A stretch of DNA of 15,699 bases from an uncultured Holophagales bacterium (GCA_937927565.1 CALBDV010000884.1:1-15699), one strand, 5' to 3'. Counted from the first letter of the stretch, positions 1 to 7,662 are shown. Notes: generated by a model not told the origin, from the letters alone. Numbers and translations are program-made.

Positions 1-730
1 AGCCCGCCTGGTCGGAGGCGAGCCAGACGTAGGCGTTCGCGATGTCGTCGGGCTCCCCCATCCGGCCGATCGGCGTGTGGGCGACCATCCCTTCGAGGAC
101 CTTCGCGGGCATCGCTTTGAGGATCTCGGTCGCGACGAACCCGGGGCAGACGGCGTTGACGCGGATCTTGAACTTCCCGAGCTCGCGGGCCCAGGTCTTC
201 GTCATCCCGATGACGCCGCTCTTCGTCGCGACGTAGTTCGTCTGCCCGAAGTTGCCGTAGAGCCCGACGACCGACGAGGCGTTGAGGATTACGCCGCCGC
301 CCGCCGCGATCATGTGCGGCGTCACCGCGCGGGTACAGAGGAAGACCCCTTTGAGGTTCACGCCGATGACGGCGTCCCACTGATCGTCGGTCATCGTCGC
401 CTGGACGGCGCCGTCCTTGTACTTGACGAGCTGGGCGTCGCGGACGATCCCGGCGTTGTTCACGAGGACGTCGACGCGTCCCCACTTCGCGATCACCTCG
501 GCGACGGCCGCCGCAACCGACGCGGCGTCGGCGACGTTCACCCTCGCGGAGAGGGCGTCGCCGGCCCCGGCGGCCTTCAGCTCGTCGACGAGCGCGGCTG
601 CGTCCGAGACGTCCCAGGCGGCGACCTTCGCCCCTTCCTTCGCGAACCTCAGGGCCGTGGCCTTTCCGATCCCGGCAGCGGCGCCGGTGACGATGACCAC
701 ACGACCCGCAAGTCCTGTTTCGATGCTCAT
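1..730 (-). CDS. SDR-family 3-oxoacyl reductase (FabG/PhaB-like), 3' end cut off by the window
   Basis: This gene encodes a classical short-chain dehydrogenase that reduces 3-oxoacyl-ACP or acetoacetyl-CoA to the 3-hydroxy form with NAD(P)H in the cytoplasm. About 243 codons are present and the C-terminus lies outside the window. A Rossmann motif TGAAAGIG sits near residue 15, NNAG begins at residue 91, and the catalytic triad reads Ser153, Tyr166 and Lys170 (YVATK), followed by NAVCPGF. A short insertion around VKYKDG after NNAGIVRDAQ matches one FabG-like subgroup. The ATG at 730 is favoured by GGAAGGAG about ten bases upstream. It follows the TonB-dependent receptor on the same strand by 123 bases, without a clear promoter of its own. 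Whether the substrate is ACP- or CoA-bound cannot be told from the sequence. The SDR call is very secure; the precise enzyme is not. Confidence 0.9.
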   Translation of the reverse strand, partial: MSIETGLAGRVVIVTGAAAGIGKATALRFAKEGAKVAAWDVSDAAALVDELKAAGAGDALSARVNVADAASVAAAVAEVIAKWGRVDVLVNNAGIVRDAQLVKYKDGAVQATMTDDQWDAVIGVNLKGVFLCTRAVTPHMIAAGGGVILNASSVVGLYGNFGQTNYVATKSGVIGMTKTWARELGKFKIRVNAVCPGFVATEILKAMPAKVLEGMVAHTPIGRMGEPDDIANAYVWLASDQAG

Positions 731-801
731 GACGAAGTCTCTCCTTCCGCGGGCCCGGGGGCCGCGCCGGTGGCCCCGCGCCGAGCGGGGCGGAAAGTCC
801 A

Positions 802-818
802 GCGGGCGGCGAGCCCGC
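802..818 (-). terminator. Weak GC hairpin downstream of the TonB-dependent receptor
   Basis: A perfect 6-bp inverted repeat (GCGGGC, loop GGCGA, GCCCGC) lies 36 bases past the receptor stop, within the 123-base gap before the SDR gene. On the minus strand it is followed by CTGGACTTTCC, which is not a real U-tract. A second repeat, GGGGCC/GGCCCC, spans 758-777. Either could slow polymerase or separate the two messages, but in DNA this GC-rich such repeats arise easily by chance. Confidence 0.25.
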
Positions 819-853
819 CCGCCGGACGAATGACGGGGGCTGTGGACTGGACC

Positions 854-3646
854 CTAGAAGGCGAACCTCACGCCGACCTGGATCTCGCGGGACGGCAGCG
901 TCGCGCTCGGCTTGCCGTAGTTCGTGTTCTTCACGGCCACCGCCGCCGGGTTGGCGATCGTCGGGCCGGAGAGGAACTCCGCCCCGTCGATCGAGGAGAC
1001 GTCGTAGTTCGTGGTGTTGAAGAGGTTGAACCCCTCGACGATCAGCTCGAGGTTCCCGGCCGTGCCGAGAACGAACGACTTGGCGAGGCGCAGGTCGAAG
1101 CTGCGGTAGAGGGGGCCGTCCACGCCGAAGCGATCGACGCCGGGCATCCGGTCGCTCGCCTTGCCGTCGCCGTTGTAGTCGTAGCCGTAACGGCGGGTCC
1201 AGGGCTGCCCGGTTCCGTAGTTGAAGATCGGCGCGAGGGTGAGCTGCCACGGAAGGCGGAAGACGCCGGAGATGACGAACCGCATCCGCTCCGCCGAGCG
1301 GGCGCGGCCGTATTCGTTCGCCAGATCCGCCGGGTCGCTCGGGTAGCCCGTCGGGAACTCGGGGCTGAAGTCGTCATTGCGGTTGTACTTGCTCGCGAAC
1401 GTGACCGAGCCCATGACGAGATGGCCACCCTTGAGGTTTCCGTTCAGGGAGAAGGTGAGCGCCTTGTACTCGGACTCGCCGTCGTTGGAGTAGACGTTGA
1501 TCTGGTTGTAGGACTTGTTCGGGCGCGTGTGGGTCGCGTTCCCGCTCCAGTTCACGTCGTGGACGATGAGCTCCTTGTCACCCTTCACCCAGACGCCTTC
1601 GACGTCGAGGTAGAGGCCGGTCTGCCAGAGCCGGGAGGTCAGGCCCGCGCTGAACTGGCTCGCCTCGGGGGCGACGACCGTCTGGTCGAGGAGGGTGATG
1701 TCGATCGGGAGCGGAATGCCCGTCGTCGTCGGGTTGTTCGGGTCGAGGGCCAGGGCCGGAATGCCGTAGAGGAGGCCGTTGACGCGGGTGTAGAGCTTGC
1801 GGCCCGTCTCGCCGTTCTGCTGGAGCTCGGTGAAGGACGGGACGAGGAGGTTGCGGCCGACGAAGAGGCCCCAGCCGGCGCGCGCGACGAACTGCCCGGT
1901 CTTGGTGACGTCCCAGGAAAGGCCGATGCGCGGCTGGAAGTTGTTCGTGTCCCTCTCGCGGGGCTCGGGGACGAGCGCGTGGGTGAAGCCGGTGTTGTTC
2001 CCGTTGGTGTCGATGTCGTAGCGGAGGCCGAGGCTCACCGTCAGGTTCGACATCGGGCGCCAGTCGTCCTGGACGAAGCCCGCGATCCGGTCCGTCGTCA
2101 CCGTCACGTCGCTGGAGCCGACGCCGTAGCCGTAGGCGATCGGGAAGGTCTTCGTGTCGGTCGCCCAGAGAAAGAGCCCGGTGGCGTACGTGTCGATGAT
2201 CGAGCGGTCCTTGACGTGCTGCCAGCCGGCGCCGACCTTGACGTCGTGCGTGCCGCTCTTGCCGGTGAGGTGAAAGTAGAGCGTGTCCCGGATCTCGAAC
2301 TGGTCTCCCTCGCCGAGGAGGTCGCCGAGGATGTTGCCACCGGTCTTGAGCGTGATGCCGTTCGAATACCAGTCCGCGACGGCGTCGGAGTTGGTCGGTT
2401 CGAAGTACTTCCGGCTGCCGTACTGGGCCCTGAGCTCATTGGTCGTAGAGGCCCCGAGAACAGCGGTGTGGCCCGCGGTGAAGTTGTAGTTGTCGCGCTG
2501 GAGCTCCTGACCGTAGTCGGCGCTCTGGACACCTCCGACGCGGAAGTTCTCGAGGCGGTAGCGCTCGTAGTCGGCCTTGAAGAGGAGCGACTGCGAGTCG
2601 GTGAGGCGGTGCGTGATCGAACCGAAGGCGAGGATCTGGTCGGTCGGGACCTCGAGGTCCGCCGCCTGCGACGCGAACGCGCCCTGGGGGCGGAAGAGCG
2701 TAGGCCTCACCTCGTCGACGTACTCGCCCGAGAGAAAGAAGTGCGTCTTGTCCTGGACGATCGGACCGCCGAGCGACACGCCGTACTGGCCGCGCCGGAA
2801 GTCGACCGTGGAATCCTGCTCGAGAGCGCCCTGCGCACGCATGGACGCGTCCCGGTAGTAGGCGAAGAGAGAGCCCTTGATCTCGTTCGTCCCGGTCTTC
2901 GTGAGGACCGTCAGCGCGCCGCCGGCCGATCCGCCGACCTCGGCGTCGAACCGGGAGTTCACGACGCGGAACTCGGAGATGGCGTCCTGGGAGACGCGCG
3001 TCTTTGCGAGTCCGAGGGCGGGGTCGGTGTAGTCGACGCCGTCGACGAGGATCGTCGACTGGCTCGCGTTGCCGCCCGAGCCGATGACCGGACCGCCCGT
3101 GACGAATCGGAACTCGCCCCGTTCCCGCTGGACACCCGGTGCGATGAAGGCGAGCTTCTCGAACTCGCGGTTGGCGACGGGCAGCGCCTTGATCTGCTCC
3201 GGGATGATGTTCGTCGACGAGTCGATCTTGTAGACGTCGACGAGGGGCGCCTCGCCGACGACGGTCACCGCCTCGGCGATCGCCTTCGCGCGGAGGACGA
3301 CCCTGACCCTGGCCGTCTGGCCGATCCGGAGCGTCAGCGCCTGCTCGACCGGCTCGAAGCCCTGGAGGGCGACGCGCGCCGTGTAGCCGGCGGCCGGGGG
3401 AACCGCCGGGAAGCGGGCCGCACCGGCGGTCGAGGTCACGGACGTGCGGGCAAACCCGGTCTCGGCGCGCTTGAGCTCGACCGAGACGCCGGGAAGGGCG
3501 ACACCCGTCTCGTCGACGACGTCGATCTCGACCGTGGCGTCGGCGGTCTGCGCCCCGGCGGGCGCGGCCCACGGAAGCGCAGGCAGGAGAAGGGCCCCGA
3601 AGAGGGCCACGGCACGCAGGAAGGGGCTTCGGGTCGGCCTCGTCAT
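854..3646 (-). CDS. TonB-dependent receptor, Oar-like, with N-terminal carboxypeptidase-regulatory-like domain
   Basis: This is a 930-residue outer-membrane receptor expected to import a large substrate using TonB energy. A signal peptide covers residues 1-32, with a cleavage site at AGA|Q. A carboxypeptidase-regulatory-like beta-sandwich follows at about 36-118 (VDETGVALPGVSVELKRAETG). The plug, about 125-260, includes VTVVGEAPLVD, an ALPVANREFEKL stretch and ILVDGVDYTDP. The remainder is a beta-barrel ending in the terminal aromatic signature VGVRFAF. The ATG at 3646 is chosen over one 63 bases upstream because it begins the signal peptide and has GGGAGGATTGAG directly before it. This domain order is typical of the large Oar-like receptor families of Acidobacteriota and Myxococcota. 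The ligand is unknown; no carbohydrate-utilisation or metal genes lie nearby. A promoter and candidate operator sit in the 291-base upstream gap. Confidence 0.93.
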   Translation of the reverse strand: MTRPTRSPFLRAVALFGALLLPALPWAAPAGAQTADATVEIDVVDETGVALPGVSVELKRAETGFARTSVTSTAGAARFPAVPPAAGYTARVALQGFEPVEQALTLRIGQTARVRVVLRAKAIAEAVTVVGEAPLVDVYKIDSSTNIIPEQIKALPVANREFEKLAFIAPGVQRERGEFRFVTGGPVIGSGGNASQSTILVDGVDYTDPALGLAKTRVSQDAISEFRVVNSRFDAEVGGSAGGALTVLTKTGTNEIKGSLFAYYRDASMRAQGALEQDSTVDFRRGQYGVSLGGPIVQDKTHFFLSGEYVDEVRPTLFRPQGAFASQAADLEVPTDQILAFGSITHRLTDSQSLLFKADYERYRLENFRVGGVQSADYGQELQRDNYNFTAGHTAVLGASTTNELRAQYGSRKYFEPTNSDAVADWYSNGITLKTGGNILGDLLGEGDQFEIRDTLYFHLTGKSGTHDVKVGAGWQHVKDRSIIDTYATGLFLWATDTKTFPIAYGYGVGSSDVTVTTDRIAGFVQDDWRPMSNLTVSLGLRYDIDTNGNNTGFTHALVPEPRERDTNNFQPRIGLSWDVTKTGQFVARAGWGLFVGRNLLVPSFTELQQNGETGRKLYTRVNGLLYGIPALALDPNNPTTTGIPLPIDITLLDQTVVAPEASQFSAGLTSRLWQTGLYLDVEGVWVKGDKELIVHDVNWSGNATHTRPNKSYNQINVYSNDGESEYKALTFSLNGNLKGGHLVMGSVTFASKYNRNDDFSPEFPTGYPSDPADLANEYGRARSAERMRFVISGVFRLPWQLTLAPIFNYGTGQPWTRRYGYDYNGDGKASDRMPGVDRFGVDGPLYRSFDLRLAKSFVLGTAGNLELIVEGFNLFNTTNYDVSSIDGAEFLSGPTIANPAAVAVKNTNYGKPSATLPSREIQVGVRFAF

Positions 3647-3647
3647 C

Positions 3648-3719
3648 TCAATCCTCCCGGGCGACAACGCGCCCTCTCTCAGAAAGGCCTCGGTCCGCAA
3701 GGCGAGCACGACGGGACAT
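3648..3719 (-). CDS. Possible 23-residue leader peptide upstream of the receptor gene
   Basis: A 23-codon ORF begins at ATG 3719, preceded by a strong Shine-Dalgarno GGAGG five bases upstream, and stops with TGA at 3650-3648, one base before the receptor ATG at 3646. The peptide is very basic (MSRRARLADRGLSERGRVV, then ARED). The receptor's own Shine-Dalgarno lies inside its last codons, so ribosomes finishing the leader would arrive at the receptor start, as in translational coupling or a regulatory uORF. An ORF this short is expected fairly often by chance in DNA of this composition. The good ribosome site and exact abutment are the only arguments for it, and no known leader family is recognised. 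Confidence 0.3.
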   Translation of the reverse strand: MSRRARLADRGLSERGRVVARED

Positions 3720-3787
3720 ACGGACCTCCGGCGTCCACCCTTTCGAGGCGCCCTGCCGGATCCCTTCCGCGAATCCCGCTACTGAAA

Positions 3788-3805
3788 ATACCGAACACTC
3801 GGTAT
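3788..3805. promoter_or_regulatory. Candidate repressor operator: perfect 7-4-7 inverted repeat
   Basis: ATACCGA-ACAC-TCGGTAT is a perfect inverted repeat in the only A/T-rich patch of this neighbourhood. Flanking GAAA on the left and GTTTTC on the right extend the symmetry if one base is allowed to bulge. It lies about 9-26 bases downstream of the start predicted from the TTGACA/CAGAAT promoter, where a repressor would block initiation or clearance. The size and symmetry suit a TetR/AcrR-type dimer, but no such regulator is encoded in the window. The alternative is an RNA hairpin: on the minus strand it is followed by TTTT, so it could be a weak terminator for the TPR gene or an attenuator in the receptor leader. 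Confidence 0.45.
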
Positions 3806-3820
3806 GTTTTCCTGTGCCGG

Positions 3821-3850
3821 ATTCTGAGAAGGTCCTGGTTATCCTGTCAA
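3821..3850 (-). promoter_or_regulatory. Sigma70-type promoter for the TonB-dependent receptor
   Basis: On the minus strand a perfect -35 box TTGACA (3850-3845) is followed after 18 bases by CAGAAT (3826-3821), which matches four of six TATAAT positions. The predicted start is near 3814, giving a leader of about 170 bases before the receptor ATG. It lies 87 bases beyond the stop of the upstream TPR gene, so the receptor probably has its own promoter instead of depending on read-through. Confidence 0.55.
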
Positions 3851-3937
3851 GCGAAATCGGAGGGGACGCGGACACCCCTGGGAACCGCAGGAACCGACCG
3901 GGGAGCCGACAGGCACCTCCGCCCGACGTCGAAGGCC

Positions 3938-5800
3938 TCAGCTCGTCCGGCTTTTCCGACGCCCCGGCCGGCTCGAGACTCTTTCGGTGAGCTGGAGGTT
4001 CCGCCGGATCTGCTCGAGCATCCGGGCCTCCAGGCCGCCGTGGCGCTCGGTCGACCGCCCACCGCGTCGCTTGGCCCGGTCGAACGCCTTCCGCGCCGCT
4101 TTCGCGTCCCCGACCGCCAGGCAGGCGAGGCCGAGGTGGGCGAGGCCGGTCGGGGTCTCCCCCAGCTCGGCCGCGCGAGAGAGGCATTCCACCGCGCGGG
4201 CGAATTCCTTGCGCTTGTAGTGGACCCATCCCTTGGCCGCCAGGGGAAACTGCCGCATGTCGCGAGGCGAGAGACGAAGGGCCCTCTCGGCGTCCTCGAG
4301 CGCCTCGTCGAGCTGCTCCCCCATCTCGGCCCGGGCCGCGGCCCGCTGGAAGTAGCCGATCGAGCGCGCGAAGTTCGACGTGACCACCTCGAGCATCTCC
4401 CCCGCCACCTGCGTTCCCTCGCGGAACTTCCCCTCGGCGCGGAGCGCTTCGAGGAGCGTGGCCCAGGCGGCCGCGGCGATCGGCTCCTCGGGTTTGAGCG
4501 CGAGGACCCGCCGCGTCGTCGCCACCGCCTCGACCGTCCGTCCGACGGTCGAGCAGACGAGGGCGAAGGCGATCTGGAGAGTCGGGTTCTCCGGGTCCGC
4601 CTTGATTGCCCGGCGATAGAGAACGAGCGCCTTCTGCGGGTCCTTCGCGGCCAGCGCTGCCGCGCGTCCGGCCCTGTCGGCCGCCGCGCCGGTCAGGCCA
4701 GGAAGCGGCCCTGTGCCGGCGGGACCGAGGAGCTTCTTCGCCTCGTGCAGCTCGATCCGGTTCGGGTTCAGCTCGAGCGCAGCCCGGAACCTCTCGGCCG
4801 CCTTCTGCGTCCACCCGCGGTCGAGGTAGCAGAGACCGAGCTGGAAGAGGCCGTCCTCGTCGTCCGGATCGAGCTTGACCGCCCGCTGGAGAGCGTCGAT
4901 GGCGTCCCTCAGGCGGCCCCTCTCGTAGGCGATCGTCCCGAGGAGAGAGAGCGCCTGCGGGTTCTCCTCGATCTGGACGGCCCTCTTCAGGAGCGTCTCG
5001 GCCTTCGCCAGCTGCCCCGTTCCCGCGTGGATCGCCCCGAGCGCAAAGGCCGGGAGGAAGGCGTCGGGTCTCAGGGCGAGCGCCCGCTTGAGGTACTCGA
5101 CCGCGCTGTCGGGCCGCCCGAGGTCGTTCTCCAGGACACCCGAATAGACGAGGGCCTCGAAGTGCTGCGGCCGCCGCTCGAGGACGTGCTTCAGGGCCGT
5201 CGCGGCCTTGCCCGCCTCGCCGTCGTTGAACCAGCTCTCCCCGAGGAAAAAGGCCAGCTCCGCGTTTCCGCGGTCGACCTTCCAGGCCTCCTCGAGAATC
5301 CCCATCGCCTTTTCGGGGTCGAGGGCGAAGAAGGCGAGCTCGGCCTCGCCGAGGAGGCCGACGAGCCTTTCGCGCCCCGGCCCCTTGTGCTCGGCGAGGA
5401 TCCGCTCCTTTCGCTCGAGGAAGCGCTCGCGCTTCTCGAGGACCGTCATGTGCTGGTCGACACGCCCTTCCCAGAGCTCGACGAACTCCTGCTCGACGAG
5501 GAGCCCCTTCCTCTCGAGAAGGTCCTTGAGGGCGAGAAGGCCCGTCTGGATGACGAAGCCGTTCTTCTCCTGCCGATGGAATCCCTCGAGGAGGACCTTC
5601 AGCGTCTCGGCACTCCGCTTGACGATCTCCTCGAGGACGGAGACCCGCTCGAGGAGGTGCTCGTCGAGGGAGATCCCCTCTCCGGAGGGACCCTCGTCGT
5701 ACGTCTCGCTCGAGCCGGAGACGACGAGGAGCTTGTTCTGGCACTTCCGGCAGAACTCCTGGTCGAGGTCGTTCGCCGTGCCGCAGACCTGGCAGATCAA
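3938..5800 (-). CDS. Zinc-ribbon / coiled-coil / TPR-repeat protein
   Basis: This 620-residue soluble protein has no signal peptide. It opens with a zinc ribbon (Cys3-x2-Cys6 and Cys17-x2-Cys20), followed by a charged helical, probably coiled-coil region at about 45-145 (LLERVSVLEEIVKRS, LEKRERFLERKERIL). A run of tetratricopeptide repeats fills about 150-590, with clear units such as DAIDALQRAVKLDPDDEDGLF and KAAERFRAALELNPN. A basic tail ends RPGRRKSRTS. TPR arrays act as protein-binding scaffolds; the partner is unknown. The start is TTG at 5800, chosen because the zinc ribbon begins right there, GGAGAAGG stands seven to eight bases upstream, and TTGA overlaps the stop of the 3-hydroxybutyryl-CoA dehydrogenase gene, indicating translational coupling. 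The frame stays open upstream, but that extension is shadow of the dehydrogenase. The role in relation to the dehydrogenase is unclear. Confidence 0.85.
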   Translation of the reverse strand: MICQVCGTANDLDQEFCRKCQNKLLVVSGSSETYDEGPSGEGISLDEHLLERVSVLEEIVKRSAETLKVLLEGFHRQEKNGFVIQTGLLALKDLLERKGLLVEQEFVELWEGRVDQHMTVLEKRERFLERKERILAEHKGPGRERLVGLLGEAELAFFALDPEKAMGILEEAWKVDRGNAELAFFLGESWFNDGEAGKAATALKHVLERRPQHFEALVYSGVLENDLGRPDSAVEYLKRALALRPDAFLPAFALGAIHAGTGQLAKAETLLKRAVQIEENPQALSLLGTIAYERGRLRDAIDALQRAVKLDPDDEDGLFQLGLCYLDRGWTQKAAERFRAALELNPNRIELHEAKKLLGPAGTGPLPGLTGAAADRAGRAAALAAKDPQKALVLYRRAIKADPENPTLQIAFALVCSTVGRTVEAVATTRRVLALKPEEPIAAAAWATLLEALRAEGKFREGTQVAGEMLEVVTSNFARSIGYFQRAAARAEMGEQLDEALEDAERALRLSPRDMRQFPLAAKGWVHYKRKEFARAVECLSRAAELGETPTGLAHLGLACLAVGDAKAARKAFDRAKRRGGRSTERHGGLEARMLEQIRRNLQLTERVSSRPGRRKSRTS

Positions 5801-6675
5801 GCCGGGACCTTCTCCCCGCCGGGTCCCGAATAGCGGTAGAAGCCCCGGCCGGCCTTCTTCCCCATCCAGCCCGCATCGACCATCTGGACGAGGAGCGGGC
5901 AGGGGCGGTACTTGTCGTCCCCGAGGCCTTCGTGAAGAACCCTCAGGATCGCGAGGCAGGTGTCGAGGCCGATGAAATCGGCGAGGGTGAGCGGCCCCAT
6001 CGGGTGGTTCATCCCGAGCTTCATGATCGTGTCGACCGCGTCGGGCGTGGCGACCCCTTCGTGCACGGCGAAGACCGCCTCGTTGATCATCGGCATCAGG
6101 ACCCGGTTCGACACGAAGCCGGGGAAATCGCGGCATTCGACCGGTACCTTCCCCATTTCCTTCGCGGCAGCCACGACGGCCGCCGTCGTCTCGTCCGACG
6201 TCGCGATGCCGCGGATCACCTCGACGAGCTGCATGACCGGGACGGGGTTCATGAAGTGCAGCCCGACGACGTTCCCGGGGCGCTTCGTCGCAGCGCCGAG
6301 GCGTGTGATCGAGATCGACGAGGTGTTCGAGGCCAGGATCGCCTCGGGCGGGAGGATCCCGTCGAGGCGGGCGAAGAGCTCGCGCTTGACCCCCTCGTTC
6401 TCCACGATCGCCTCGACGACGAGGTCCGTCTCGCCGAAAGCGGCGACGTCGCCGGCCGGGACGATCCGGCCGAGGGCGGCGTCGGCGGCTTCCGGAGTGA
6501 CCTTTCCCTTTTCGACCTGGCGGGCAAGGTTCTTCCGAACGACGGCGAGACCCTTTCCGGCAAGTTCGACGGAGACGTCCGCCAGGACGACGTCCTTGCC
6601 CGCGAGCGCGGCGACATGGGCGATTCCCGCCCCCATCTGGCCCGCTCCGATGACTCCGATGCGCGCGATCGGCAT
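5797..6675 (-). CDS. hbd: 3-hydroxybutyryl-CoA dehydrogenase
   Basis: This 292-residue cytoplasmic enzyme interconverts (S)-3-hydroxyacyl-CoA and 3-oxoacyl-CoA with NAD(H), in beta-oxidation, butyrate or aromatic-degradation routes (Hbd/PaaH/FadB2 family). The N-terminal Rossmann motif is IGVIGAGQMGAGIAH (residues 6-20). The catalytic residues all align with those of the human short-chain enzyme: Ser119 in NTSS, His140 in GLHFMNP, Glu152, and Asn190 in GFVSNR. The C-terminal dimer domain has NHPMGPLTLADFIGLD and GRGFYRYS. Length is normal for stand-alone members. The ATG at 6675 has GAGGAG six bases upstream; a 25-residue N-terminal extension in frame has no family support. It is followed by the overlapping TPR gene and preceded by its own likely promoter at 6722-6750. 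No thiolase, crotonase or acyl-CoA dehydrogenase lies in the window, so the pathway is not fixed. Confidence 0.95.
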   Translation of the reverse strand: MPIARIGVIGAGQMGAGIAHVAALAGKDVVLADVSVELAGKGLAVVRKNLARQVEKGKVTPEAADAALGRIVPAGDVAAFGETDLVVEAIVENEGVKRELFARLDGILPPEAILASNTSSISITRLGAATKRPGNVVGLHFMNPVPVMQLVEVIRGIATSDETTAAVVAAAKEMGKVPVECRDFPGFVSNRVLMPMINEAVFAVHEGVATPDAVDTIMKLGMNHPMGPLTLADFIGLDTCLAILRVLHEGLGDDKYRPCPLLVQMVDAGWMGKKAGRGFYRYSGPGGEKVPA

Positions 6676-6721
6676 GTCGACTCCTCGACCGGTCCGCGTC
6701 GCAGGCGGCGCCGGACGCTGA

Positions 6722-6750
6722 AGCGTATCAGGGGGCTGCGCGGCGCTCAA
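6722..6750 (-). promoter_or_regulatory. Probable extended -10 promoter for the hbd-TPR pair
   Basis: On the minus strand TTGAGC (6750-6745) is followed after 17 bases by TACGCT (6727-6722), directly preceded by TGA, an extended -10 element. The -35 box overlaps the stop codon of the bactofilin-like gene. The predicted start near 6715 leaves about 40 bases before the hbd ATG. A small palindrome, ACGCT-GA-AGCGT on the plus strand (6715-6726), covers the -10 box and the start and could be a regulator site. The match is moderate and untested. Confidence 0.42.
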
Positions 6751-7649
6751 AAGGCCGGTCGGAGCGAGGCCCTGCGCGCCGCGGCGACGAGGGCCGCACC
6801 GATTCCGAGGAGCGAAGCGACCGCCCAGACGACCGGCCCTGCCACCGGGACGAGCGAGAGAAGGCCGAGGAGAGCGAGACCGAGGGCCAGCGCCGCCGGG
6901 TCGCCGAAGAGCGGACTCCCGCGCGTCGCTCCCTGCGCGAGGCGCCGCCCCACGGCCACGAAGACCACCGCCAGGCCGAACGCCTTCGCCGTGCCAAGGA
7001 TCGCGAGGAGAAGCGCCGTCACGGCGAGACCGGCCATCGCGGGCAGGACGAGGAGGAGGAACGCCGAAACCAGGAAGGAAGACAGGACCCCCGCCGTTCC
7101 GAGGGCCGCCATCGTCCCGAGCCTCCCGGGAAGGGACCCGACCGCCGCCGAGACGGGGCGCGGAACGAACCGGACGAGGAGTAGGCCGATCACCAGCCAG
7201 AGGAACAGGAGGACGAGCCGGAACGCGAAGAGAAGGCCGCTCGCCGGTCTCGCCGCCAGTGGCGAGGTCTGAAGCTCCGCGGCAAACGCCGCCTCCAGCT
7301 GTCCGACGGTCAGCACGCGGCCGCCGACGGCACGGGTGGTTCCGGCGGGCGTACGAACCACTCCTCCGACGGCGAGAAGGTCTCCTCCGACCCGGGCTCC
7401 CGCCTCCACGAGAACGTCTCCGCCGAAGGCGATGACGTCCTTCTCCACCCGTCCCGCCACCCGGACGGAACCGCCGACGGCAACGAGCGTCCCGGTCAGG
7501 ACGCCCTCCACCACGGCGCCGCGCCCCAGGACGACGAGGTCGTCCGCACGGACCTCTCCGGCCGGGATCACCGAGGGTTGCTGCGCCAATGCCCGCCCGG
7601 AGGCGGCGAGGAGGACGACGCTGGCGAGGAGGAGGAGGCGCCGGGCCAT
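6747..7649 (-). CDS. Bactofilin-like (polymer-forming) membrane protein with signal peptide
   Basis: This protein has 300 residues. A signal peptide covers 1-22 (cut near ALA|QQ). Residues about 34-115 form a glycine/valine-rich beta-repeat region in which units of the pattern AVGGSVRVAG, AFGGDVLVEAG and AVGGVVRTPAG recur, as in bactofilin-like right-handed beta-helices. The rest is membrane: strong segments at about 140-162, 180-205, 207-235 and 254-292, including a closing LVPVAGPVVWAVASLLGIGAAL helix pair. Proteins of this layout are usually annotated as polymer-forming cytoskeletal or hypothetical membrane proteins; the signal peptide places the beta-helix outside the cytoplasmic membrane, unlike true bactofilins. 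It starts 13 bases after the putative anti-sigma gene, with only a weak GGGG ribosome site, so it is probably the last gene of the sigma operon. Its molecular function is not known. Confidence 0.75.
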   Translation of the reverse strand: MARRLLLLASVVLLAASGRALAQQPSVIPAGEVRADDLVVLGRGAVVEGVLTGTLVAVGGSVRVAGRVEKDVIAFGGDVLVEAGARVGGDLLAVGGVVRTPAGTTRAVGGRVLTVGQLEAAFAAELQTSPLAARPASGLLFAFRLVLLFLWLVIGLLLVRFVPRPVSAAVGSLPGRLGTMAALGTAGVLSSFLVSAFLLLVLPAMAGLAVTALLLAILGTAKAFGLAVVFVAVGRRLAQGATRGSPLFGDPAALALGLALLGLLSLVPVAGPVVWAVASLLGIGAALVAAARRASLRPAF

Positions 7650-7662
7650 CGCTGGCCCCGAC

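Noticed and set aside
2436..3572. 378-codon minus-strand frame inside the receptor gene
   Set aside because: It is the same strand in another frame, Arg/Pro/Gly-rich, with no domain; a shadow of the receptor gene.
3721..3760. Stretch in the receptor leader resembling part of a c-di-GMP (GEMM) riboswitch (CAGGGC, TCGAAAGGGTGGACGC on the minus strand)
   Set aside because: The essential GCAAA and CCGGCCUA parts and the second stem are absent, so the likeness is partial and probably chance. No cobalamin-type box is present either.
77..5833. A 1918-codon open frame on the plus strand
   Set aside because: It lies antisense to the receptor and TPR genes, has no domain signal and an Arg/Glu/Gly/Val-biased composition. 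High G+C third positions keep this opposite frame free of stops.
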